From Lelliottia wanjuensis (GTDB lineage Bacteria > Pseudomonadota > Gammaproteobacteria > Enterobacterales > Enterobacteriaceae), in NCBI RefSeq assembly GCF_030238365.1, contig NZ_JASSOT010000063.1, forward strand, positions 310,001-374,000: a stretch of DNA of 64,000 nucleotides, read 5' to 3'. Each line of letters starts with the position of its first letter. Within the stretch, counting starts at the first letter, position 1. The notes below the pieces were generated by a model. That model was given only the letters and a program-made list of their open reading frames with translations, made no database searches and was not told the origin of the DNA. The position numbers and the translations under genes were made by a program. Of this stretch, positions 18,818 to 28,005 are shown in pieces.

Positions 18818-19654
18818 TTAACGCAGCAGGGACAGCATCGCCTGAGGAACCTGGTTCGCCTGAGACAGGACAGAAGTACCAGCCTGCTGCAGGATCTGCG
18901 AGCGGGACATGTTGGACACTTCGGTCGCGTAGTCAGCATCCTGTACGCGGGACTGTGCGGCAGACAGGTTGTTGATGGAGTTATTCAGGTTATTGATGGT
19001 TGATTCGAAACGGTTCTGAATCGCACCCATGTTAGAACGTGCGGTATCGATTTTCGCGATAGCGGCGTCAGCGGCAGAGATCACGGTCTGTGCTGAGGCG
19101 TTGTTGCTGATCGCCGTGCTCAGAGTGGAGCTCAGGGTACCGGAAGTGGCGTTGATCAGCGCAGTGCTGTCAATCGCGATGGTATCGTTAGAAGAAACAC
19201 CCGCACCTACCTGAATTTTCAGGGAAGTAGACACAGAACCGTTCAGCAGGTTTTTGCCGTTGAAGTTCGCGCCGCCAGCGATACGGTCAATTTCAGACAG
19301 ACGCTGGGTGATTTCCGTGTTGATGGAGTCCAGGTCGGTTGAGCCGTTGGTGTCGTTCGCGGCCTGTACGGCCAGTTCACGGATACGCTGTAAGTTGGTG
19401 TTGATCTCGTTCAGGTTACCTTCCGCGGTCTGCACCAGGGAGATACCGTCGTTGGCGTTACGCGCCGCCTGAGTCATACCTTTAACCTGGGAGGTCATAC
19501 GGTTAGCAATCGCCTGACCCGCTGCATCGTCTTTAGAGCTGTTGATGCGCAGACCAGAAGACAGACGCTCGATAGCGGTACCCAGAGAAGACTGAGATTT
19601 GTTCAGGTTGTTCTGAGTGGTCAGGGACAACAGGTTTGTATTGATAACTGCCAT
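18818..19654 (-). CDS. fliC: Flagellin FliC, tandem copy 2
   Basis: 278 residues, nearly identical to the other four copies. It is the most divergent copy in the variable loop: Ser at 105, Ser at 144, Thr at 164, and AISNNAS in place of SIAGNSS at 181-187, plus Val at 237. Both ends needed for filament assembly and for FliS binding are unchanged. Start-to-start distance to copy 1 is 1019 bases. It has an individual sigma-28 promoter and terminator. Confidence 0.96.
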   Translation of the reverse strand: MAVINTNLLSLTTQNNLNKSQSSLGTAIERLSSGLRINSSKDDAAGQAIANRMTSQVKGMTQAARNANDGISLVQTAEGNLNEINTNLQRIRELAVQAANDTNGSTDLDSINTEITQRLSEIDRIAGGANFNGKNLLNGSVSTSLKIQVGAGVSSNDTIAIDSTALINATSGTLSSTLSTAISNNASAQTVISAADAAIAKIDTARSNMGAIQNRFESTINNLNNSINNLSAAQSRVQDADYATEVSNMSRSQILQQAGTSVLSQANQVPQAMLSLLR

Positions 19655-19725
19655 GATTAAATTCCTTCAATTTAGTTTTATAAGTCAGTGCCAGGCACTC
19701 GCGGCGTCTCTCACCGTTATTAAGA

Positions 19726-19752
19726 TTATCGACGTATTAAGGGAAGACTTTA
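19726..19752 (-). promoter_or_regulatory. Sigma-28 promoter of fliC copy 2
   Basis: Minus strand TAAAGTCT, 11-base spacer, GTCGATAA; the same hexamer-like boxes and spacing as the other copies, with a different spacer sequence. Confidence 0.93.
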
Positions 19753-19838
19753 GATATTTCGCTAAAAATAATTCGCCCTCCTGGGTTTATTTACTTAATA
19801 AAAATTAGATTCACCGAACTTATTAATAAATAATATGC

Positions 19839-19873
19839 AAAAAAAAAGGATTGCTGTTTCCAGCAACCCTTTT
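19839..19873 (-). terminator. Terminator of flagellin gene copy 3
   Basis: Minus-strand AAAAGGGTTGCTGG / CAGCAATCC stem followed by a long T run (complement of the A run from 19839). One base of the stem differs from the other copies (a G-T type pair). Confidence 0.86.
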
Positions 19874-19889
19874 GGATATTTCTGCGAAA

Positions 19890-20726
19890 TTAACGCAGCA
19901 GAGAGAGCATCGCCTGAGGAACCTGGTTCGCCTGGGACAGAACAGACGTACCGGCCTGCTGCAGGATCTGCGAGCGGGACATGTTAGACACTTCGGTCGC
20001 GTAGTCAGCGTCCTGTACGCGGGACTGTGCCGCAGACAGGTTGTTGATGGAGTTATTCAGGTTGTTGATGGTTGATTCGAAACGGTTCTGAATCGCACCC
20101 ATATTAGAACGTGCGGTATCGATTTTCGCGATAGCGGCGTCAGCTGCGGAAATAACGGTCTGAGCCGTGGAGTTGCCCGCGATAGTGGTGCTCAGGGTGG
20201 TGCTCAGAGAACCGGAAGTGGCGTTGATCAGCGCAGTGCTGTCAATTGCGATAGTGTCGTTAGAAGAAACACCTGCACCCACCTGAATTTTCAGGGAGGT
20301 AGACACAGAGCCGTTCAGCAGGTTTTTGCCGTTGAAGTTTGCGCCGCCAGCGATACGGTCGATTTCAGACAGACGCTGGGTGATTTCCGTGTTGATGGAG
20401 TCCAGGTCAGTCGTGCCGTTGGTGTCGTTCGCGGCCTGCACGGCCAGTTCACGGATACGCTGTAAGTTGGTGTTGATCTCGTTCAGGTTACCTTCCGCGG
20501 TCTGCACCAGGGAGATACCGTCGTTGGCGTTACGCGCCGCCTGAGTCATACCTTTAACCTGGGAGGTCATACGGTTAGCAATCGCCTGACCCGCTGCATC
20601 GTCTTTAGAGCTGTTGATGCGCAGACCAGAAGACAGACGCTCAATAGCAGTGCCCAGAGAAGACTGTGATTTGTTCAGGTTGTTCTGAGTGGTCAGGGAC
20701 AACAGGTTGGTATTAATAACTGCCAT
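19890..20726 (-). CDS. fliC: Flagellin FliC, tandem copy 3
   Basis: 278 residues. In the variable loop it has Ser144, Thr164, Ser173, Thr176 and TIAGNST at 181-187, with Val237 as in copy 2. The rest is identical to the other copies. Start-to-start distance to copy 2 is 1072 bases. Own sigma-28 promoter and terminator. The leader before its ATG (AAGGAATTCAATC) is one base from that of copies 1 and 2. Confidence 0.96.
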   Translation of the reverse strand: MAVINTNLLSLTTQNNLNKSQSSLGTAIERLSSGLRINSSKDDAAGQAIANRMTSQVKGMTQAARNANDGISLVQTAEGNLNEINTNLQRIRELAVQAANDTNGTTDLDSINTEITQRLSEIDRIAGGANFNGKNLLNGSVSTSLKIQVGAGVSSNDTIAIDSTALINATSGSLSTTLSTTIAGNSTAQTVISAADAAIAKIDTARSNMGAIQNRFESTINNLNNSINNLSAAQSRVQDADYATEVSNMSRSQILQQAGTSVLSQANQVPQAMLSLLR

Positions 20727-20797
20727 GATTGAATTCCTTCAAATAAGTTTTAAAAGTCAGTGCCAGGCACCTGCGGTATCGCTCACCGTTATTAAGG

Positions 20798-20824
20798 TTA
20801 TCGACGAATAAGGGAAAGACTTTA
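20798..20824 (-). promoter_or_regulatory. Sigma-28 promoter of fliC copy 3
   Basis: Minus strand TAAAGTCT, 11-base spacer, GTCGATAA, 71 bases upstream of the start codon. Confidence 0.93.
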
Positions 20825-20910
20825 GCTATTTCACTAAAAATAGATCCGCCCCATCTTTTTATTTCCCTAATAAAAATTAATTTCACCTAAATTAATAAAA
20901 AACCGCAGGC

Positions 20911-20944
20911 AAAAAAAAGGGCTGCTGTTTCCAGCAACCCTTTT
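20911..20944 (-). terminator. Terminator of flagellin gene copy 4
   Basis: Minus-strand AAAAGGGTTGCTGG / CAGCAGCCC stem followed by eight T residues. Confidence 0.88.
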
Positions 20945-20960
20945 CGATATTTTTGCGAAA

Positions 20961-21797
20961 TTAACGCAGCAGGGAGAGCATCGCCTGAGGAACCTGGTTC
21001 GCCTGAGACAGCACAGAAGTACCAGCCTGCTGCAGGATCTGCGAGCGGGACATGTTGGACACTTCGGTTGCGTAGTCAGCATCCTGAATACGGGACTGTG
21101 CCGCAGACAGGTTGTTGATGGAGTTGTTCAGGTTGTTGATGGTAGATTCGAAACGGTTCTGAATCGCACCCATGTTAGAACGTGCGGTATCGATTTTCGC
21201 AATCGCGGCGTCAGCAGCAGAGATCACGGTCTGTGCAGAGGAGTTGCCTGCGATAGAGGTGCTCAGGGTGGAGCTCAGAGTACCGGAAGTGGCGTTGATC
21301 AGCGCAGAGCTGTCAATCGCGATGGTGTCGTTAGAAGAAACACCTGCGCCCACCTGGATTTTCAGCGCGGTAGACACAGAGCCGTTCAGCAGGTTTTTGC
21401 CGTTGAAGTTCGCGCCGCCAGCGATACGGTCGATTTCAGACAGACGCTGGGTGATTTCCGTGTTGATGGAGTCCAGGTCAGTTGTGCCGTTGGTGTCGTT
21501 AGCGGCCTGTACGGCCAGCTCACGGATACGCTGTAAGTTGGTGTTGATCTCGTTCAGGTTACCTTCCGCGGTCTGCACCAGGGAGATACCGTCGTTGGCG
21601 TTACGCGCCGCCTGAGTCATGCCTTTAACCTGAGAGGTCATACGGTTTGCAATCGCCTGACCCGCTGCATCGTCTTTAGAGCTGTTGATGCGCAGACCAG
21701 AAGACAGACGCTCAATAGCAGTGCCCAGAGAAGACTGAGATTTGTTCAGGTTGTTCTGAGTGGTCAGGGACAGCAGGTTGGTATTAATAACGGCCAT
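20961..21797 (-). CDS. fliC: Flagellin FliC, tandem copy 4
   Basis: 278 residues, identical in protein sequence to copy 1 despite silent DNA differences. It shares with copy 5 a distinct leader (AAGGAATCGAACC before ATG), unlike copies 1-3. This mixture of a copy 5-type leader and a copy 1-type coding region suggests exchange between copies. Own promoter and terminator; start-to-start distance to copy 3 is 1071 bases. Confidence 0.96.
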   Translation of the reverse strand: MAVINTNLLSLTTQNNLNKSQSSLGTAIERLSSGLRINSSKDDAAGQAIANRMTSQVKGMTQAARNANDGISLVQTAEGNLNEINTNLQRIRELAVQAANDTNGTTDLDSINTEITQRLSEIDRIAGGANFNGKNLLNGSVSTALKIQVGAGVSSNDTIAIDSSALINATSGTLSSTLSTSIAGNSSAQTVISAADAAIAKIDTARSNMGAIQNRFESTINNLNNSINNLSAAQSRIQDADYATEVSNMSRSQILQQAGTSVLSQANQVPQAMLSLLR

Positions 21798-21868
21798 GGT
21801 TCGATTCCTTTAATGTAGTGTTATGAGTCGGTACCGGTCACTCACGGCAGCTCTCAGCGTTATTAAGG

Positions 21869-21895
21869 TTATCGACGAACTGGAGAAAGACTTTA
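21869..21895 (-). promoter_or_regulatory. Sigma-28 promoter of fliC copy 4
   Basis: Minus strand TAAAGTCT, 11-base spacer, GTCGATAA, as in the other copies. Confidence 0.93.
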
Positions 21896-21976
21896 GATCT
21901 TTCGCTAAAAATAGATCGCTATCAGGGGCGGACTTCTCTGACAAAAATGAGCGGCACTGAGACTGGTGAAAAACGA

Positions 21977-22009
21977 TAAAAAAAGGGCCGCTGTTTCCAG
22001 CAACCCTTT
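21977..22009 (-). terminator. Terminator of flagellin gene copy 5
   Basis: Minus-strand AAAGGGTTGCTGG / CAGCGGCCC stem followed by a T run; a slightly altered stem relative to the other copies. Confidence 0.86.
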
Positions 22010-22027
22010 CTTAAGAATTCTGCGAAA

Positions 22028-22864
22028 TTAACGCAGCAGGGACAACATCGCCTGAGGAACCTGGTTCGCCTGAGACAGCACAGAAGTACCAGCCTGCTGC
22101 AGGATCTGCGAGCGGGACATGTTGGACACTTCGGTCGCGTAGTCAGCATCCTGGATACGAGACTGGGCCGCAGACAGGTTGTTGATAGAGTTGTTCAGGT
22201 TGTTGATGGTGGACTCGAAACGGTTCTGAATCGCACCCATGTTAGAACGTGCGGTATCGATCTTCGCGATCGCGGCGTCAGCAGCAGAGATGACGGTCTG
22301 TGCAGAGGAGTTGCCCGCGATGGTGGTGCTCAGGGTAGTGCTCAGAGAACCGGAAGTGGCGTTGATCAGCGCAGAGCTGTCGATCGCGATGGTGTCGTTA
22401 GAAGAAACACCTGCGCCAACCTGGATTTTCAGCGCGGTAGATACAGAACCGTTCAGCAGGTTTTTGCCGTTGAAGTTTGCGCCACCGGCGATACGGTCAA
22501 TTTCAGACAGACGCTGGGTGATTTCCGTGTTGATGGAGTCCAGGTCAGTTGTGCCGTTGGTGTCGTTCGCGGCCTGTACGGCCAGCTCACGGATACGCTG
22601 TAAGTTGGTGTTGATCTCGTTCAGGTTACCTTCCGCGGTCTGCACCAGGGAGATACCGTCGTTGGCGTTACGTGCCGCCTGAGTCATGCCTTTAACCTGA
22701 GAGGTCATACGGTTAGCAATCGCCTGACCAGCAGCATCGTCTTTAGAGCTGTTGATACGCAGACCAGAAGAAAGACGCTCGATAGCGGTGCCCAGAGAAG
22801 ACTGAGATTTGTTCAGGTTGTTCTGAGTGGTCAGGGACAGCAGGTTGGTATTAATAACGGCCAT
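22028..22864 (-). CDS. fliC: Flagellin FliC, tandem copy 5 (adjacent to fliD)
   Basis: 278 residues. It has Ala144 and Ser164 like copies 1 and 4 but Ser173, Thr176 and TIAGNSS at 181-187 like copy 3, i.e. a mosaic. It occupies the usual fliC position, divergent from fliD. D0/D1 ends and the TLR5-contact segment are unchanged. Own sigma-28 promoter and terminator. Confidence 0.96.
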   Translation of the reverse strand: MAVINTNLLSLTTQNNLNKSQSSLGTAIERLSSGLRINSSKDDAAGQAIANRMTSQVKGMTQAARNANDGISLVQTAEGNLNEINTNLQRIRELAVQAANDTNGTTDLDSINTEITQRLSEIDRIAGGANFNGKNLLNGSVSTALKIQVGAGVSSNDTIAIDSSALINATSGSLSTTLSTTIAGNSSAQTVISAADAAIAKIDTARSNMGAIQNRFESTINNLNNSINNLSAAQSRIQDADYATEVSNMSRSQILQQAGTSVLSQANQVPQAMLSLLR

Positions 22865-22935
22865 GGTTCGATTCCTTCAATATAGTGATATGAGTAAGTG
22901 CCGGTGACTCACGGCGTCTCTCAGCGTTATGAAGG

Positions 22936-22962
22936 TTATCGACGGGTCTGAATAAGACTTTA
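22936..22962 (-). promoter_or_regulatory. Sigma-28 promoter of fliC copy 5
   Basis: Minus strand TAAAGTCT, 11-base spacer, GTCGATAA, 72 bases upstream of the start codon. Confidence 0.93.
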
Positions 22963-23251
22963 GAACTTAAGTCAGAAAAAATTTAACCCTTTGTATTTAA
23001 TGTGTTTTAAATCCTGTAAATGCCTCATCATTCTCTTCAGATGTTAATTCAACAGGTGTACTAAGCTAAATTATTAATCCACGCTTAACTCTCTTGCCCT
23101 TCCCTTCTTTATACCTCCAGACCGCAATAGAGGCATATGACCGCATCGTTGTGCGTTATTCCGTCGATAATTTTTTTAACTAAAACGTAAACTATCTCCA
23201 GAAGTCGCCGATAAGTATCTGAAACTACCATTGGCTAAAGGAAATGAATTA
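22963..23251 (+). promoter_or_regulatory. fliD upstream region with a sigma-28-like -10
   Basis: The 387 bases between the divergent starts of fliC copy 5 and fliD hold the copy 5 promoter and an AT-rich stretch. On the plus strand GTCGATAA at 23163-23170 equals the -10 box of the fliC promoters, but no TAAAGTTT-like -35 lies 11 bases before it. A probable fliD start site would be near 23178. AAAGGA at 23237 is the fliD ribosome site. I see no small gene here. Confidence 0.5.
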
Positions 23252-24697
23252 ATGGCAAGTACAATCACTACCTCAGGGGCGACGATAACCAGCATGGGGG
23301 TCGGCTCTGGACTGGACCTGAGTTCGCTGTACACGAACCTTGAGACAGCGGAAAAAACGAAGCTCAATACCATTACCACGCAGCAGTCTTCCTTTAATGC
23401 GCAGCTGAGTGCCTTTAGTAAACTGCAAAGCGCGATGCAGAACCTGAACACCGCGACTGCGGCTCTGGCCAAGAACGATACCTGGAACGCCGCCACCATT
23501 GGTTCGACCAATACCGCGTTCAGCGCCACCACCACGGCAGGTGCGGCAGTGGGTTCGTATTCGGTACAGGTTAAAGCGCTGGCTAAAGCACAGGTATTGA
23601 CCACTGACAGCCAGACCAGCTCCACCGCACAGCTGGGGAGCACCACAGGTACCACGCGTACTCTGACAATTTCTCAGCCAGGCATTGATAAGCCGATCAG
23701 CGTAACGCTGGAAGACGGTGACACCAGCCTGAGCGGCATCGCTAACGCGATCAACAAAGCGAATGGCGGCGTCAACGCAACGGTCGTTAAAGCCAAAGAC
23801 GGTGCGTTTACGCTGATGCTGGCATCAAAAACCACCGGCACCGCGAACGACATGACGGTCTCCGTGACCGGCGATGATGCGCTTCAGAACATCATTGGTT
23901 TTGATTCATCCACCCACACCGGTGCCATGAATCAGCAAACGGCTTCGCAAAACGCCAAAGTGGTGGTGAACGACATCGAAATCGAGCGTTCAACCAACAC
24001 CATCAGCGATGCGCTGCCGGGCGTGACCTTAAGCCTGAAAGCAGAAAGCACCAAGAGTGAAAATCTGGATGTCACCCGCTCTACCGATGCCACCAAAAAA
24101 GCGGTAAACGACTGGGTCACCTCCTATAACGCCCTGCAGTCCACCATCGCCACGGTCACCAAGTACGTGAAAGTGGATGCCGGTGCCGATCAGTCCACCA
24201 GCAATGGTGCGCTGCTGGGTGACAACACCGTGCGTTCCGTACAGTCACAGCTGCGCAGCCTGCTGACCAACGTACAGGACGGGGCGTTCTCGATTATGGC
24301 TCAGCTGGGCGTGACGCAGGATCCAACCGTGGGTGCCGATGGCTCCATGGGCAACCTGAAAGTCGACGACGCCAAACTGACCAAAGTGCTGAGTGAAAGC
24401 CCGGATGCCGTACAGGCCTACTTCGTGGGCGACGGTAAAAAGACCGGTCTGGCGACGCAGATGTCGACGGTACTCACCGGGATGCTCAGCACCACAACCG
24501 GTAAAGAAGGGATCATCAAGAACGCCACCGACGGGATCAACAGTACGCTGAAGTCTCTGGATCAGCGCTACACCGCGATGGAAGCCAGTATTGATGCCAC
24601 CATGGCGCGTTATAAAAGTCAGTTCACTAACCTGGACACCATGATGAGCAAGCTGAATAACACCGCCGCTTACCTCACCAAGCAATTTAGTTCTTAG
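23252..24697 (+). CDS. fliD: Flagellar filament cap FliD
   Basis: 481 residues from the ATG at 23252, which follows AAAGGA; a TTG seven codons upstream is not used. FliD pentamers cap the filament tip and help incoming flagellin fold. The N-terminal GVGSGLDLSSLYTNLETAEKTK and C-terminal YTAMEASIDATMARYKSQFT heptad-rich ends match FliD family domains. It is first in fliDST and divergent from the flagellin array. Length is near the E. coli 468, so the cap has not shrunk with the short flagellins. Confidence 0.96.
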   Translation: MASTITTSGATITSMGVGSGLDLSSLYTNLETAEKTKLNTITTQQSSFNAQLSAFSKLQSAMQNLNTATAALAKNDTWNAATIGSTNTAFSATTTAGAAVGSYSVQVKALAKAQVLTTDSQTSSTAQLGSTTGTTRTLTISQPGIDKPISVTLEDGDTSLSGIANAINKANGGVNATVVKAKDGAFTLMLASKTTGTANDMTVSVTGDDALQNIIGFDSSTHTGAMNQQTASQNAKVVVNDIEIERSTNTISDALPGVTLSLKAESTKSENLDVTRSTDATKKAVNDWVTSYNALQSTIATVTKYVKVDAGADQSTSNGALLGDNTVRSVQSQLRSLLTNVQDGAFSIMAQLGVTQDPTVGADGSMGNLKVDDAKLTKVLSESPDAVQAYFVGDGKKTGLATQMSTVLTGMLSTTTGKEGIIKNATDGINSTLKSLDQRYTAMEASIDATMARYKSQFTNLDTMMSKLNNTAAYLTKQFSS

Positions 24698-24713
24698 CGG
24701 TTAAGGAACGTAT

Positions 24714-25124
24714 ATGTATGCACAAAACGGCGCCCGAGCCTATCAGCAGGTCGGGCTGGAGAGCGCGGTTCTGAGCGCAACTCCGCATCAGCTTGTGGTC
24801 ATGCTTTTCGACGGGGCACTTAGTGCCCTGGTTCGCGCCCGGCTTTTCCTCGAAGAGGGGAAAATTGCCGAGAAAGGTGAAGCCTTATCGAAAGCGATCA
24901 ACATTATCGATAATGGCTTAAAAGCGGGACTGAACATGGAGGTTGATAGCGAGTTGCCTGGCAACCTCGCTGCACTGTACGACTACATGGTTCGACGTCT
25001 GTTACACGCTAACCTGCGTAATGACGTCGAGGCCATTGTCGAGATCGAGGGTATATTAAATAACATTGCGGATGCGTGGAAACAGATAGGCCCGACCGTT
25101 TCCTCTCTCCAGGATAAATTTTGA
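24714..25124 (+). CDS. fliS: Flagellin export chaperone FliS
   Basis: 136 residues, full length. It binds the C-terminal D0 region of newly made flagellin in the cytoplasm and prevents early polymerisation. The four-helix family segments are clear (LVVMLFDGALSALVRARLFLE; YMVRRLLHANLRND). Starting 16 bases after fliD, it overlaps fliT by one base (TGATG). All five flagellins share the same C-terminus, so one FliS can serve all. Confidence 0.96.
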   Translation: MYAQNGARAYQQVGLESAVLSATPHQLVVMLFDGALSALVRARLFLEEGKIAEKGEALSKAINIIDNGLKAGLNMEVDSELPGNLAALYDYMVRRLLHANLRNDVEAIVEIEGILNNIADAWKQIGPTVSSLQDKF

Positions 25125-25498
25125 TGACGAATCCCAGCACCGCTCTTAACGACTGGCAGGCCCTGCACAGCCTTAGCCTGGCGATGTTAAAACTTGCTCA
25201 TTCCGGCCAGTGGGATGAGCTCATCGCCCACGAAATCTCCTATGTGCAGTTGGTTGAACGCATCTCGCAGAATTCTATACCATCTGCTCATGCGGCCCAG
25301 ATTGAACAGGCGCGATACCTGTTAGAGATGGTGCTGAAAAATGAGAAAGAGCTAAAAGAGCTGCTGGCTATCCGCATGGATGAGCTGCGTAATCTCATCG
25401 ACCAAACGACGAAACAACAGTCCATAACTTCGGCCTATGGCAAGCTTTCCGGAAATATTCTTTATCCAGAAAGTCTGACTCGCGATAACCAACTATGA
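25124..25498 (+). CDS. fliT: FliT, FliD chaperone and FlhDC antagonist
   Basis: 124 residues from the ATG at 25124, inside the fliS stop (TGATG); a TTG one codon earlier is less likely. A small helical protein, family-like in [17 protein letters not shown] and [15 protein letters not shown]. It guards FliD before secretion and, once FliD is exported, binds FlhC to damp class 2 transcription. Last gene of fliDST; a hairpin follows before amyA. Confidence 0.92.
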   Translation: MTNPSTALNDWQALHSLSLAMLKLAHSGQWDELIAHEISYVQLVERISQNSIPSAHAAQIEQARYLLEMVLKNEKELKELLAIRMDELRNLIDQTTKQQSITSAYGKLSGNILYPESLTRDNQL

Positions 25499-25512
25499 TT
25501 TCATCATCCATA

Positions 25513-25542
25513 CTCCAGAAGTCAGCCTAACGGCTTCTGGAG
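25513..25542 (+). other. Intercistronic hairpin between fliT and amyA
   Basis: A perfect 9-bp inverted repeat (CTCCAGAAG / CTTCTGGAG) with a 12-base loop sits between the fliT stop and the amyA ribosome site. There is no T run, so it is more likely an RNA-stability or partial termination element than a full intrinsic terminator. Confidence 0.6.
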
Positions 25543-25550
25543 CACGGAAG

Positions 25551-27038
25551 ATGAAAAACCCCACTCTGTTACAATGTTTTCACTGGTATTACCCCACTGG
25601 CGGCGAGCTGTGGCGGGAAGTGACGGCGCTGGCCCCCAATCTCAACGAAATCGGCATCAACATGATCTGGCTGCCCCCGGCTTACAAAGGGGCATCGGGC
25701 GGGTATTCCGTCGGATATGACTCTTACGATCTGTTCGATCTCGGTGAGTTTGATCAAAAAGGGTCTGTCGCCACCAAATACGGCGATAAAGCGCAGCTGC
25801 TGGAGGCTATCAACGCCTTAAAAAGCAATGAGATCGCCGTACTGCTGGACGTGGTAGTGAACCACAAAATGGGCGCGGATGAGAAAGAGTCGATCCGCGT
25901 GCAGAGAGTGAATGAGCAGGACCGGACGCAGATTGATGATGAGATCATCGAATGCGAAGCCTGGACCCGCTACACCTTCCCCGTCCGGGGCGGGAAATAC
26001 TCCGAGTTTATCTGGGATTTCAAATGCTTTAGCGGCATCGACCATATTGAAAACCCCAACGAAGACAGCATTTTCAAAATCGTCAATGATTACACCGGCG
26101 ACGGCTGGAACGATCAGGTCGACGACGAGATGGGCAATTTCGATTACCTGATGGGCGAAAACATCGATTTTCGCAATCACGCGGTGACGGAGGAGCTGAA
26201 ATACTGGGCGCGCTGGGTGATGGAGCAAACCCATTGCGACGGTTTTCGTCTCGATGCGGTGAAGCATATTCCGGCCTGGTTCTATAAAGAGTGGATTGAA
26301 CACGTGCAGGAAGTGGCACCCAAACCGCTATTTATCGTGGCGGAATACTGGTCCCACGAAGTTGATAAACTCCAGCAATACATCGAGCAGGTCGAGGGCA
26401 AAACCATGCTCTTCGACGCCCCGCTGCAGATGAAATTCCACGAAGCCTCCCGCCAGGGCCGCGACTACGACATGAGTCAGATCTTCACCGGTACGTTGGT
26501 GGAGGCGGATCCGTTCCATGCCGTGACGCTGGTCGCCAACCACGACACCCAGCCCTTGCAGGCGCTGGAAGCACCGGTCGAAGCCTGGTTTAAACCGCTG
26601 GCATATGCCCTGATTTTGCTGCGCGAAAACGGCGTGCCGAGCGTGTTCTATCCGGATCTGTTTGGCGCGAGCTATGAAGATACCGGCGGCGACGGGGAAA
26701 CTTATCCTATCGTGATGCCGGTTATCGAGCAGCTCCACGAGCTGATCCTCGCCCGCCAGCGTTTCGCCCACGGCGTGCAGACGCTGTGGTTCGATCATCC
26801 CAACTGTATTGCCTTCAGCCGCAGCGGTACCGATGAAGATCCGGGCTGCGTGGTGGTGATGTCCAACGGGGACGACGGCGAAAAAGTGCTGTGTCTCGGG
26901 GAGAATTACGGCAACAAGAGCTGGCGTGATTTTCTCGGCAACCGGGAAGAGAGTGTCACCACGGCCGCCGACGGCGAAGGGACGTTCACCTGCAAAGGCG
27001 GGAGCGTGAGTATCTGGGTGATGGAGGAAGTGTTGTAG
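25551..27038 (+). CDS. amyA: Cytoplasmic alpha-amylase AmyA
   Basis: 495 residues, the same as E. coli AmyA, and no signal peptide. It hydrolyses internal alpha-1,4 links of malto-oligosaccharides in the cytoplasm. GH13 catalytic residues are visible: D235 in [10 protein letters not shown]265 in IVAEYW and D332 in VANHDTQ, plus region I DVVVNHK (100-106). It follows fliT in the same direction, as in E. coli, but has no functional tie to flagella. Confidence 0.96.
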   Translation: MKNPTLLQCFHWYYPTGGELWREVTALAPNLNEIGINMIWLPPAYKGASGGYSVGYDSYDLFDLGEFDQKGSVATKYGDKAQLLEAINALKSNEIAVLLDVVVNHKMGADEKESIRVQRVNEQDRTQIDDEIIECEAWTRYTFPVRGGKYSEFIWDFKCFSGIDHIENPNEDSIFKIVNDYTGDGWNDQVDDEMGNFDYLMGENIDFRNHAVTEELKYWARWVMEQTHCDGFRLDAVKHIPAWFYKEWIEHVQEVAPKPLFIVAEYWSHEVDKLQQYIEQVEGKTMLFDAPLQMKFHEASRQGRDYDMSQIFTGTLVEADPFHAVTLVANHDTQPLQALEAPVEAWFKPLAYALILLRENGVPSVFYPDLFGASYEDTGGDGETYPIVMPVIEQLHELILARQRFAHGVQTLWFDHPNCIAFSRSGTDEDPGCVVVMSNGDDGEKVLCLGENYGNKSWRDFLGNREESVTTAADGEGTFTCKGGSVSIWVMEEVL

Positions 27039-27045
27039 TTGGGGG

Positions 27046-27125
27046 GTTGTGCCGGGTGGCGCTGGCGCTTACCCGGCCTACAAAATCGGACCGTAGGCCG
27101 GGTAAGGCGTAGCCGCCACCCGGCA
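27046..27125. repeat. REP/BIME palindromic element
   Basis: Two inverted REP units, GCCGGGTGGCGCTGGCGCTTACCCGGCCTAC and its near complement GTAGGCCGGGTAAGGCGTAGCCGCCACCCGGC in shortened form, meet head to head between the convergent amyA and yedD ends. It is the typical enterobacterial extragenic palindrome and may protect or terminate both mRNAs. Confidence 0.9.
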
Positions 27126-27134
27126 AAAAAAACC

Positions 27135-27548
27135 TTACTTCACCGCACTCTCAAGCGGGTTCTTGCTCAGGTAATCAGCGCACTCCACCGTCGGACGGTC
27201 GACGCGCTGCAGTTCCATGCCGTCATATTCCAGCGTGTTGCCATCAAGTTCGAGCGGATAGATATCCAGCTTGCGGGTCACGTTGTAATAACTGTCAGAC
27301 CGCAGCATGATTTTACCCGGCACCGCCACCACGCGCTGCCACTGACGACAATCCAGGGTATCCCCCTGCTCTGTCACCACCAGCGTCGCAATCGCTTCCG
27401 GGCTGACCATTTTGCTTTGCGGTCCGTGAGACTGCCAGTAACCCGCCAGATGAGCAGGGACTGGATGCTTGATGACATCCTGATAATTATCGACCTGCAC
27501 ACAACCGGTTAACGCCAGCAGCGCGCCAACCACAATACTTTTTTTCAT
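27135..27548 (-). CDS. yedD: YedD family lipoprotein
   Basis: 137 residues from the second of two adjacent ATGs (27548), which is better spaced from GGGAAAG. A signal peptide with lipobox LTGC (about 13-16) marks an outer- or inner-membrane lipoprotein; the residues after Cys (VQ) do not form the Asp+2 inner-membrane retention signal. The DTLDCRQWQRVVAVPGK segment is the family hallmark. The function is unknown. In E. coli yedE and yedF follow; here fliE is next. Confidence 0.9.
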   Translation of the reverse strand: MKKSIVVGALLALTGCVQVDNYQDVIKHPVPAHLAGYWQSHGPQSKMVSPEAIATLVVTEQGDTLDCRQWQRVVAVPGKIMLRSDSYYNVTRKLDIYPLELDGNTLEYDGMELQRVDRPTVECADYLSKNPLESAVK

Positions 27549-27631
27549 CATCTTTCCCGCCTGCGAAGAAAAAAATATTGTGGCATTAAAGCGTTAAAGC
27601 TTCCAGCGTAAGATAACAATCGTTAAAGGGA

Positions 27632-27949
27632 CTACACCTGCATGTTCATCACTTCCTGATAAGCCGTCACCAGCTTATTACGCACCTGAATCCCCATCTG
27701 CAGAGAAACCGATGATTTTTGCAAATCGGTCATCACATCGTTCAGCGCCACACCGGGTTCGCCGAGGGTGAACTTCTCTGCCTCTGCGCGCGCAGCGTTT
27801 TGCGTGTCGCTGATGCGATCGAGCGCGGCGTGCAGCTGCCCTGCAAAGCTGACCGTCGATTGCGTGTCCGCCGAAACGTCCTGATTACGGGCCGTCATCG
27901 CCGTTGCCTGCAGCTGGCTGATCACCCCTTCAATGCCTTGTATTGCCAT
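27632..27949 (-). CDS. fliE: Flagellar MS ring-rod junction protein FliE
   Basis: 105 residues, normal length (E. coli 104). FliE joins the MS ring to the rod and is the first export substrate. Family features: [13 protein letters not shown] at the start and [30 protein letters not shown] C-terminus (the DxLQ-type helix). It is transcribed alone, divergent from fliF; the shared 228-base gap holds an FlhDC box. Confidence 0.96.
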   Translation of the reverse strand: MAIQGIEGVISQLQATAMTARNQDVSADTQSTVSFAGQLHAALDRISDTQNAARAEAEKFTLGEPGVALNDVMTDLQKSSVSLQMGIQVRNKLVTAYQEVMNMQV

Positions 27950-28005
27950 GACTCTCCCCTGGATGGTTTTTTACGAGGACAAGACTAGCACCTTGTCAAT
28001 GGGAT

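Noticed and set aside
18010-22682. Repeated 72-147-codon frames antisense to each fliC copy
   Set aside because: They recur only because the flagellin genes are repeats; no start signal or domain is seen.
17799-22864. CRISPR or short tandem repeat array
   Set aside because: The repeat unit is about 1.07 kb and is a complete flagellin gene with promoter and terminator.
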